The notes beneath the pieces are model-generated. The model was not told the DNA's origin and searched no databases. It worked only from the letters and a program-made list of their open reading frames with translations. From assembly GCF_032062135.1 (NCBI RefSeq), contig NC_092866.1, positions 26,346,789 to 26,410,788 of the forward strand: a stretch of 64,000 nt of DNA. The letters run 5' to 3'. The position numbers and the translations under genes were made by a program. The stretch's first letter is position 1. Each line of letters starts with the position of its first letter. Positions 50,665 through 64,000 of this stretch are shown here, in pieces. Source of the stretch: Pyxicephalus adspersus (taxonomy: Eukaryota > Chordata > Amphibia > Anura > Pyxicephalidae).

Positions 50665-51884
50665 TCTGTTGAGTGGCGCCTGCTTTGAATACCATACACT
50701 GGTTGGTTACTAAGATTCAGCACAATTTGACCTACCATATGCATAGTCAGTTCCTTATGGTAAACATTTTGAATTTGGGGTATTGAACAGTCACAGAAGA
50801 TTGTATATTTCACATTTGGTGTTTGTATATTCTCAATTGGTAATTTTTTTGTAGTTGTCTTTTTACTAAATTGTCTACTTCATTTTAACTAAAAATATAT
50901 AATGTATATAGGAGCGAGAAATACGTAAATACACAGTTGTTTACACTATTTTACTAGTGTTTTTAGAGTTAGGTTTAACAACTGATACTTTTCGAACTTA
51001 GGGCTAATTCACAACAATTAGCTGCAACAATGTACTTAACATGTGGCACAAAGAGTGTGTTGTGGTAAGTTAATATACAGTCTACCCCATTTTCATGTAC
51101 GTATTTAATTTTTTTTTGTTTAGGTGACACCAAAGATCTTTTATCTATCTGCAAGGGTGACATTCTTCCCAATGGCCAGCACTGTATGATGCATTCTTCC
51201 CACTGCCCATTACGCTAATATACTATAGTAATGATAGCATGGGTTCTCTAAAGACCTGAAAGTTAATTTAAGGGTTACCCCTTGTAAAAAGGTTGAGAAA
51301 GACTGGTGTAAATGGACACTAATACTCAACACAAATTTATTCAATACATTTATTGTGCACACATTCAACCACTATAGAATCTAAAATAAGCAAACCAATA
51401 CACAGCCCTGTACTATTCACAAAGATATACAAACAGGTGTACTTTTTAATGTTGTTACTAATTTACACATCTTTTACCCAATATATACACATTTATCAAA
51501 TTAAATCTTGAAAACAATGATAAAAAGACCCCACAACCTGTACGATATACATAAAGGTTTATTAATAATTTATTGAACTTTTATTCAAGATTCACAAGTC
51601 TGAATTATTGATAAACAGACACTACACCTCAAGTTGTTATTAATTTCACTTACACCAATGTGGTGTGTTGGTGTGTGTGGGGGGGTGTTGTTACTGGATC
51701 CATTGGCCCCAATACTAAGAAATGTTTTTGCAGTCCCTGACACCAATTCTAGTTTCTAGTTTTCTATTCTAGTACAGTTGAATAAAATAAAGTTTTGCTT
51801 TGCTTTAGGTGATAGTATTGTTTATTTATTATATTTTTACTGGACTAACATGGCTATATTTTGAATCAAAATCAGTTCTAATAA

Positions 51885-55472
<3,588 letters not shown>

Positions 55473-55604
55473 GTGGAAGAGGCAGACGACTGGCTGAGAT
55501 ATGGAAACCCTTGGGAAAAAGCCCGTCCAGAGTATATGATTCCAGTAAATTTTTATGGCAAAGTTCAACACACTCCACAGGGAGCTGAATGGGTTGATAC
55601 CCAA
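55473..55604 (+). CDS. pygm: glycogen phosphorylase, muscle form, exon 5 (codons 177-220)
   Basis: A 132-bp exon, same length as mammalian exon 5, phase 0 at both ends, acceptor ctttaattag and donor gtaagt. It encodes [20 protein letters not shown], then [20 protein letters not shown] and VDTQ. The ARPE-x-x-x-PV-x-FYG block includes Arg193 (mature numbering), used at the subunit interface and AMP pocket. Conservative differences from mammals occur in the variable strand after ARPE. Confidence 0.97.
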
Positions 55605-56524
55605 GTAAGTGATTTATTTAACCACTGCTAATATCAATGGGAGGAGGAAGGGGTGGAGTGTATTAGATTTTAAATGCTGCTTATGTTCCTGTTGAGGAAA
55701 TTACCCCTATTCCTGTTTTGTTTGACCTCCATCACATGGTTGGGATGGGGGTTCATTATCAAGATGTACATTAATTGTACTTTATGGTAATACAGTGGAT
55801 TGTTTTCTAGTCAATATATATGGTAAAAAAACTTTGATTTTTTTTACTGACCATAATTCTCTTAATTTTGTAAAAAATGAACATGGAAGTGTAAGCAAAA
55901 TTACACTAATGTATAAAAATGCTGATACTGCTGCTGCTAGTTCACAAGCACAAATGTTGCCGCATTAACTCTACACTTCTTCACTACATAACAGAACTTG
56001 TCTATTAGATGGAAGTTTGCATTTTGTTCCAGGCTAATTTTTCAATATACTGGGTTGATTGTGGAAACTGCCTTCTAGTTATGGGTTAATGTTTTACTAA
56101 GTCTCTTAAATATTGCTGGAATAATCATGGATATATATCTCACTCTCTCAACTCTGAAAGCCAAAACAGTGAAACGCCCCATTGGAGAAATTTACAATGG
56201 AAACATCAAGTAGTCATCATAATATATTGCATAGTGGAGGGATAGTGGAAAAGGAAGAAAGAGATAAATGAGGGACGAACAAGAATAGCAATCATAGGAG
56301 AAATGCATATTGAGGGCATCTAGTGGGAACAGTAGGATATAGCAGGACAAAGATCAAAACATGATTAGGAAGTGTAAAGAAGGCAAAGTGGGAGAGCTAT
56401 GACGAACATAAAAACAGGCTCATTGTAAAGCGATTTTAACATTTTTGTAAAAATAAATATTCAGTCTAGTGCAGTAAGGGAGTGTGTATATAATTTTGTA
56501 TTTATTTAAAATAATACCTGCCAG

Positions 56525-56755
56525 GATACATAGTTACATAGTAGGTTAGGTTGAAAAAAGACATAAGTCCATCAAATTCAACCACTAGGGAAATAAACAT
56601 ATTCCAGATATAAAACTCTATAAGACATCTTAGCAAACAAATTATTCTACGGCAGTAAAACAAACTTACATGCCTGTTCAAATTACTGTTCCAATTACTA
56701 TTTCATGTACAGTGCTGCCTAATATGTTGGCACTCTATAAATCCTGTTTATTATT

Positions 56756-56788
<33 letters not shown>

Positions 56789-57520
56789 TATTATAGTATT
56801 AATAACTAAACTCCTTTCTCCTTGTCCTTCACTGTGCCCACATCCTCATCCAGTCCTCTTATGGGGTCAGGATATTTGGCCATCTTGGTTGGGCAGGCTG
56901 GAATGACATACCACCATGCACATGGGAGTTCATTCAATCTTGGTAGCCTGTTATGCTGGGATTGTACAATGAACTGCATATGCGCAGCTCAGTGTATATT
57001 ATACAAAAGTTTGCAAACATGTAGATAAGTTTGTTTTAATGTTGAAAGCTTGTCTCATCTACAAAAAAGAACATGTCTCAATGTTCATAAAACTGCACAG
57101 CCTGTTATATGGGCATAGCAAAGGCTTGGACTGCCAACACTAGATGAAAATCAAGGGAGTTCTGAGCTTCAGTACCATTCCTGTAAAGTATGGTCATTAA
57201 AATGAATAACGTGGTTGATAGATCTTGGTTCCATACAGATATAGTGGACAAACTCTATTAAGATAAAAATAGAATGAAAAAAACACATGCCTATTTCAAT
57301 AAATGGAACATTGAAAAAAATAATAATATATCCAATAAAATAATATATCCAAAGCCTCCAGATACAGAAATCCAAACCCACAGTTCATTAGGAGTGAGAC
57401 AGGAAAACCCTTATAAATCATAGTTTATTATCCTGCAGTGGGAAAAAAACCTCCTTCCTCATTCCAATAGGCATTTAGATTACCTCTGAATCGAGAAGTT
57501 CCTTTTAAATTCCAGATCTA
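56525..57520 (-). mobile_element. CR1-like LINE 3' fragment, minus strand
   Basis: 'atagttacatagtaggttag' followed by 'gttgaaaaaagacataagtc' is the reverse complement of the CR1-like 3' end also seen at 29820-29850. A second typical block, 'aaaaaacctccttcctcatt', follows at 57445. The piece is interrupted by the L2-like tail at 56690-56795. Confidence 0.65.
56690..56795 (+). mobile_element. L2-like LINE 3' tail with (AAT)n
   Basis: Contains 'atgtacagtgctgcctaata' and 'ctctataaatcctgtttatt' followed by about ten ATA/AAT units, the shortest tail copy in the window. Confidence 0.7.
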
Positions 57521-57937
57521 TCCTCCAAAATTTGTGTTAAAAGACATTGCAAATTTACAAAACCACATTGTGAAATACTTAAATGCTTGTAAATGTCCCT
57601 TTCTGGCATTTGGAAATGCACAGTGGTCAAGCCTGCTTGAGAGATAGTGGATCATTAGAATCGAATCACTCCTGTTTCTCCCAACAGAACCAATGCCCAC
57701 AGTGTTCATTCTATTTTTATGTATACAAAAACGTAAAAAAGTGCCCAATGAAACCTTGCATATCTGTAAAACAAAATCTTTCTTTAGAGGCAACAGGGCT
57801 CATCTACACTACTGGCTCTGGACCAGGTTAAAGCAAGTGAAGTCAGCAGTGTCTCTTGAGGTGAATTGATTACTATGTGTGATTATGATATCTAGCACTC
57901 CCTTGGAGGGCTTGTAACAGATCACAGTAAACACAAT

Positions 57938-58162
57938 GGGCCTGATTTATTAAAGCTCTCCTGGTCTGGAAAGGAAACACTTTCATCAATGAAGCTGGGT
58001 GATCCAGCAAATCTGTATTCGATCTGATCAATGATTGAAAACATTTGCTAACAAATAGAAAATGACTTTTAGGAAATCCATTCCAGGTTTTCTGGATCAC
58101 CCAGCTTTACTGATGAAAGTGTATCCTCTCCAGTCTCCAAGAGCTTTAATAAATCAGCGCCC
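57938..58162. mobile_element. 225-bp palindromic MITE
   Basis: The left half starts 'gggcctgatttattaaagct' and the right half ends 'agctttaataaatcagcgcc'. Internal blocks 'gaagctgggtgatccagc' and 'ctggatcacccagcttta' mirror each other, so the two halves are inverted repeats along most of their length. Non-coding. The immediate flanks give no clear target duplication. Confidence 0.85.
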
Positions 58163-58392
58163 AAGGTTACCACATTTTGTTTACAGGAAAAGTGATGAGA
58201 CATTATGTGTAACATCCTTGTACTTCCTTTTAGTATTGTGGCAAGGACGGATCCTCCTTGGCTTGTTCTGCAGCAATATGTCACTGCTGTAGTAACCAAT
58301 TAATAAATGGAGATTTATACTCCACTACAACTTCTCCTAAATATTCAGTAAACTTGTATGTGTATAGCACTTTATAGATGATGCAGTTATAT

Positions 58393-58395
58393 TAA

Positions 58396-58444
<49 letters not shown>

Positions 58445-58587
58445 CTCTTTTCAGACAGCTTACTGTGTATGCCTTTAGGTTCTCTGATCTGACAAATGTG
58501 GGTAAAAGTCACTGGGAATATGTACATTCTGCACAACAAATGCAGACAATACTGCAGTCTCATATATATATATATATATATATACAT
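58393..58587. repeat. two (TA)n microsatellites
   Basis: TA runs at about 58397-58442 and 58561-58583, separated by unique sequence. The Tyr-Ile repeats of frames here are translation artefacts. Confidence 0.9.
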
Positions 58588-60179
58588 CCATGTAAATATA
58601 TCACTTATTCAAAACATTACAACTCTGAATATGCAGTTTCCTTTGAATAGTCTTTTATATTGGATCCCAAGATGCAATACATATTAGTCTGGTGGTACTA
58701 GGCCAACCTTCTCCATTCCCCTTCCCATTCTTATAAGGATGTCGTAGAGACAGTGACTTATCACTAGCAGCTTTTACCTTCTATTTCAAATTTTGAATAT
58801 ATTTTCAGGTTTACTGTATCACCCAGGTACCCCATGATCGGGGAAGCTTCAGGGGAAGCCAATTCTATGGAGCAACTGTATGCTTTGTTTAGGACTTCAG
58901 ACAGGTTTGAAACTGGCTTGAAGTGCCATGCCTTTAAATAAAATCTGCAGCATGAAGGTGCAACTCCACCTATTTCATGGGTCAGCAAACCACTGAATGC
59001 AATATTGTTGAAAGTGGTATCCCAAACATAAAAAGCAGAATTTTGCTACCTGCCTTCTTCATTTTTTTCACTTTTTCTGCATCACCGCAACATCTTGCAT
59101 ATCTTCATTTTCTGCTGAACCATGTGCTCAATGTCTCCAAACCCAGAGGACTTATTTATACTGTATGACCCTAGAAGTTTACAGACCGAGACTTTTGTTG
59201 ATTAGTTAGCCTTTCTTTCTTCAGAAGGCTATTTATCTCAAATAGACACCAAGAATACCTTTGTTCACATCTCCTTTTTTCAGATCATATTAACTTTATT
59301 TGGTTTTTTAGTGGTTGAGAGTCAGTTTAATTTAATGGTGCTGCTATTCACCCTGTCCCTACATATAATTTTTTTCACCAGTGGAACATTCCTATAATTC
59401 AATACCTTATTTATCTTCTCCTGAAAGAGCTAATGGCAGTGTATTTGGAGTTCAATTTTTAACGCGCAGGACATTAAAAGAGTTTGGCTTGGTTTCCAAT
59501 CTTCAAAAATGCTGTGTAGTTTAAGGTTAGCTCCCACAAGGTTCATTCATGGTGGTTTTTCTTGCAATCCCTTCCTTCAAATAGGGGTAAACTACAATCT
59601 GGTTCTTGGTACCATCTATCATCAGGTCTCAGCCTTGGATTTTCCTTTTTTGGGGTTCATTGGTGACCGAGGAATATTGCAAAGGTTGTCTGGGTTCTAG
59701 GTCCAGCATTCCGCAATGGATTTGCCAGACTACTGTCATTTTCTAAGGTGGCCCTGTAATGTATATACAGAACTGTGTCACACTTTGAGTCCTGAGGACT
59801 CAAACAAACTATCAGTTGTGTGTTGAAATGTGAGTGGAGAGCCTGAGAAGCTCAAATTGTTTGTATCTATAAAGGGGAAGTGCACTGAACAGTCACATGG
59901 AATTTAAAGATTATTTCTGGAGTTCTGGTGGTGGCTGGTCAGTCAATGGTGGATTTGTGTCTAGGTTTCTTGCTTTTATTTACTCTAGAGAAAATGGAGA
60001 ATAGTTTTCTGGCTAATATATGTAATAGTACTTTCTATAATCTTGCTCTGGACCCAAAAGTATCCTAATATTACTCTCGGTCAAGCTTTTTATTTTTATT
60101 TTGTGTCCCTCAATGCACTCCCAAGAAAGAGAGCACGATTCTTTAAATATAATTTCTAAAACAAATTCTCTCAATCAAA

Positions 60180-60600
60180 GTGTTAGGATCTAATCCCAGT
60201 ACTGCTTCCGTGTCTGGCAATGGCTTTTCCTGTTCACCTGATGTGCTGGATAGCCCATTACCTGACCTCATCCAATCTTCCCTGATATCCAGTGGCTGGA
60301 TAAATGTTAAACTTCATGTTTCTCCCCTTAACTTCCTATTTAGGCATGTTTGACAGATTAAAGACATTCTGCTAATATCTTGCTGCTGCTATTGTTACAC
60401 CTTATCCCCACCTACTTCTATTTGTGTACCAAACCTTAGCTGCTGGTACACCAACCACACTTTCCATTGTTATCCTCATCAAACCTGATCCTAAAGACTA
60501 CTGACTTTGGCTTGATTACCCTTCCTTTTTGTGCCTGTACTGTTACCACTGCCTGTGTACTGAACCCAACCTATGTACTACTACAAAAATGTTCACGGTT
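60180..60600. other. possible LTR-like segment
   Basis: Starts 'tgttaggatctaatccc' and is GC-richer with CT-rich, TG-rich text of the same style as 24613-25349 and 43986-44718. No right-hand terminus or target duplication could be paired, so this is only a resemblance in composition and wording. Confidence 0.25.
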
Positions 60601-62519
60601 AGGGAGTAAAAGGGAACAGAGATGGGTAAAAGAAGGTATATGGCTGGGTGATTTTTTTCTTTGTATTTCATTGAAAGTCATATGTGAACCAGAATGAATC
60701 TCTTATACATACTCACACTTTTATTCTTATTAACCAAAAAATTGACTATAAATTTTACCCTGACTTCATTTCTCCAAATTAGGACACACTAGCTGAGCAT
60801 AAAGTAATGAGCTCAATAGTTTGGTAACACTACCCACAGTAATTATTTTCTTTTCAAAAAATGTATTTAGATGTTGTAGGGTATAATAACATCTGGACAG
60901 AACCTTATAGCTGTTCTCCAGTAAATTTGTCTGGTTATCAATCCAAGCACAGATCATAGGAACAATTTCCCTATGTGATTTACCTTTACCTATAAGCAAA
61001 GTTTCTATTAAGCAGTACATAAAAAAAATGTGTAATCTGCAAATATCTGTATTCATTTGTGTCGCACATTTACACTTAAGTAGGATCCAACAATCCCCCA
61101 AAAGAAACTTGTTGGGGGGTGAAGCATTGTGAAAATGCAATGATGGTGAGAAAAGAAAGTTTTGGAGGCTAAAAAGAAATATTCAACCTTATTTGGTCCG
61201 TTTTTTAAATATATTACTATATTACTAATCAGGATGTGATCTAATTATAGGCTATTATAATTCTGGTTGTCCTAGATTCCTCCAATTAACTTTATCAGAA
61301 AAAAACATATTCATTCTGCATTCAGCATTTTGTTCCTAAATGGCCCACCCAATCTGTGATGCATGTGAAAACTATTGGCTGCCATAGTAATAATATATAT
61401 AGTTTCGTATAGTACCCCATATATAGTTATTAACCAGAGATGTCAAGTTTTACAAAAAATGTTTGGAATATAAATTGGAAGGGTGTGAAATAAATATAAG
61501 CATTTTGTTAGGATTATCATCATAAACTGGACCATCAACATTGAGAATATTACTTTCCTAAAATGTTGAATACAGCTTAGATGATATATAAGCATGTTAT
61601 TATTTAGTGTTACACAGATATTTATTAAAATGACATATTGATTTGTGGTCTGTTTTGGATTGTTTGGGAATCTGCGCAACAATCAGGGGCCCACTTGGCT
61701 TATATACTGCGGGCCCTGACATAACCCAGTTGAACCGACTTTTCTGCATCTTTATCCTTTTCTCAGAAGGCTCTGCCTACATTAGTGGGAGAAATTTCTC
61801 ATGAATCATTCTTTAAAGGAGCTCTTTCCTTAACTAGATGTTATTAATCCAATCAAATTAGGAAACAAGCCAATTGTATGCAATGTCAAATAAATGAAAA
61901 TGTTTTAAAGCAAAATAACTCTACAATTATGCTTTAACCATGCCAGCCTGTAGAGATTTGTGAACAGACACTTTAAATTAGTCAGTACATTACACTTTCA
62001 TTACACTTGTTACGAAGTAATTTTTGATAAAGAATTTTTAACCGGATGTTTCTATGTTTAGTTTTAACATAATGTTTTTATTACTTAACCACCTAACCTA
62101 AGCCATTATGTATTACCCTCCAGCAATGTTTGCCAATTTGCCCCTATCTGTACTATTTGTCCCATTATTTTCCAACTTGTCTTTTTACTTTTACACTTTT
62201 TTTCAATACTGCTCCAACATTACATTTGGGTGCAAATTATCTTTGCCAAATATAGTGCACCCCAGCCACATTCCCAGTGGTCTGGAATGTAGCAGAAGGC
62301 AAATACTAGGGGTTTTACTTTCAGTTGTTGTACTTTTGCACTTCTAGATCCTGAATTCTAGCTTTCAGAAAACAACATACACGTGCCACACAGGTATTCT
62401 GGATTGCTCCAATTTTCTAGCCCTGCATGCAATTGAAGCAGTGTACCCTGAACAAAATGTTCAGTGCCCATACACTTGCTTGTTACAGTTATTAGCTTCA
62501 GTTATTATTTTACTCTAAA

Positions 62520-63770
62520 TCATGAACTCCATTGGTATCAGTGACACTGCTCTGTCTTGGTTTGCTTGCTACCTGTCTAACTGCTCCTTTCAATGGTAAT
62601 TCCTTCTTTTCCTACTCTCCTCCCTGTTGCTGTTCCCCAAGGGTCAGTCCTTGGATCTGTACACAAGTCCTCTTCTCTTTGTACACCTCATTAGGCAAAC
62701 TTATATCCTCCTTTGGTTTACAGTACCATCTGTATGCAGATAACACTCAAATTCACCTGTCCACCCCTGACTTGTCTCTCTCAGTCCTGGATAAGGTTTC
62801 ATGCTGTCTGTTGGCCATCTCATCATTAATGGCTGGCAGGTTTCTGAAACCTAGACAAAACAGTAATCATCTTTCCCTCCTTACATTCCTAATCTCCCAC
62901 TGACATATTTTTAACTATTAATAACACTGTTATTTGCCCCCCTCCCAACTTAGGCACGTTGTTTTGGTGTTCTCTTTCATTCTGCCCTCTATCTCACCCC
63001 CACATTCTGGTCATCTGAAGGTCCTGTCATTTTCACCTGTGCAGCATCACAAAAAGTTGATCCTACATTTCTCCAGAGACACCAAATTCCTTGTTCAAGC
63101 TCTTATCATCTTTCATGGACTACTGTAACATTTTCCTTTCTAGTATTCCATTACCTGACTCTCTCCTCTGCAATCTATCATGAATTCTGCAGCCAGACTC
63201 ATCCATCCTTCCCACCAGTGCACTTATGCTGCATCTCTTTGAAATTCTCTACAATGGCTACCATTTCACCCTCAATTTAAATTCAAGCTCCTGTGCTTTG
63301 CCTTCAAATCCCTCCACCTTCTTTTCTGACCGGATAGAAAAATATACCCCTCGCTCACCTCTATAATGACTTCCCCTCTTATAACCTCGTCACATGCACG
63401 GCTTCAAGAATTATCTTCCGGCTGCCCAGACTCTCTTGAATGGTTTTTATCATCCTTTTTGGACTGCTCCTACTTTCTGCAAATTTAAAAATCTCTTAAA
63501 ACTCATCATTTTAAACTTGCCTACCCATCTTGCATACTACTTCTTCTGTCTTTTAAACCCTCACTACTCACCCACCAATCCATACAGCCCTTCTATTGTG
63601 TTCTACATCTTTTAGATTATAAGCTCTTCTGAGCAGGGTCTTTCCTCATTGTTTCATTGTATCTGTCTGTCATTTTCAACCTCTATTTAATGTACAGTGC
63701 TGCATATGTTGGTGCTTCATAACTACTGTTTATTATTTTTATTAAAAATAATAATAATAATATTTAGCTT
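62520..63770 (+). mobile_element. L2-like LINE, 3' half
   Basis: RT text from [19 protein letters not shown] (62523-62580), a GSVLGS-type block (62640-62660), [20 protein letters not shown] (62735-62790; YADD changed to YADN), then the C-terminal domain (MNSAARLIHPSHQ at 63178-63215) and the tail 'gattataagctcttctgagc' to 'ggtgcttcataactactgtt' with (AAT)n at about 63740-63762. 5'-truncated within RT; it ends 90 bp before pygm exon 8. Confidence 0.85.
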
Positions 63771-63848
63771 GATTTTGTATTTAATCCTGTGATTTTATAA
63801 TACTGTTCTTAGATTTACTTATTCATAGCACATATTGGTTTCTTTTAG

Positions 63849-63998
<150 letters not shown>

Positions 63999-64000
63999 GT

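Larger units (their letters stand above)
55605..63848 (+). other. pygm: pygm intron region where exons 6 and 7 are expected
   Basis: 8.2 kb between exon 5 and exon 8. In other vertebrates two exons (112 bp and 83 bp, codons 221-285) lie here. I looked on both strands for the codons of AMPYDTPVPGYRNN, LWSAKAPNDF, GGYIQAVLDRN and LYPNDN and found no match. Content seen is a CR1-like piece, L2-like tail and copy, a MITE and (TA)n runs; 55605-56520, 57521-57937 and 58163-62519 hold little that is recognisable (a possible LTR-like stretch begins at 60180). Confidence 0.7.

Noticed and set aside
57740..57760. 'gtgcccaatgaaacc' as a possible trace of the LYPNDN end of exon 7
   Set aside because: Only a few bases agree, the flanking codons do not fit, and there is no donor site at the right place.
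58040..58080. 'aatgactttta' as a possible trace of APNDFN in exon 6
   Set aside because: It lies inside a palindromic MITE, is followed by a stop, and flanking codons do not match.
60766..61140. 124-codon minus-strand frame
   Set aside because: No domain, no splice partner and AT-rich composition; I do not recognise it and cannot support it as a gene.

Overview
The window is nuclear DNA of a vertebrate, most likely a frog. It contains one recognisable cellular gene, the 5' part of muscle glycogen phosphorylase (pygm, + strand), surrounded and interrupted by retrotransposons and DNA-transposon remnants. The anuran assignment is an inference. It rests on the mix of L1/Tx1-clade, CR1, L2-like, Ty3/gypsy, hAT, Tc1 and foldback MITE sequences, and on recurrent L2-like 3' tails of a kind I associate with ranoid frogs. 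No bacterial, plasmid or CRISPR feature is present.

Positions 1-38,500 are intergenic and dense in repeats. In order they hold: a 75-bp tandem repeat; a Tc1 transposase remnant; an 80-bp tandem repeat; an L2-like LINE; a 5'-truncated L1; a 2.1-kb non-autonomous hAT element with a perfect 8-bp target duplication, a nested MITE and a 185-bp-arm hairpin; a Ty3/gypsy pol remnant split by a near full-length L1 (minus strand, 13-bp target duplication) that itself contains a MITE; a second minus-strand L1; a second L2-like LINE split by an LTR-like insert; a CR1-like LINE with an esterase-type remnant; and a minus-strand Tx1-like LINE with CCHC zinc knuckles. All of their reading frames are broken.

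Positions 38,500-64,000 hold the pygm promoter region and the coding exons matching exons 1-5 and 8 of the 20-exon vertebrate gene. All six have exact family exon lengths, conserved phases and GT/AG boundaries. Exons 6 and 7 (195 bp, codons 221-285) were not found by eye in the 8.2 kb between exons 5 and 8. The gene continues past the right edge. Introns are swollen by a foldback MITE, Tc1, a probable solo LTR, L1, CR1 and L2 pieces, and a long-inverted-repeat element carrying a nearly perfect 1,479-bp tandem duplication.

I see no previously undescribed multi-gene system. The points most worth checking are the missing pygm exons, the recent tandem duplication, and the nested transposon layers with readable target-site duplications.
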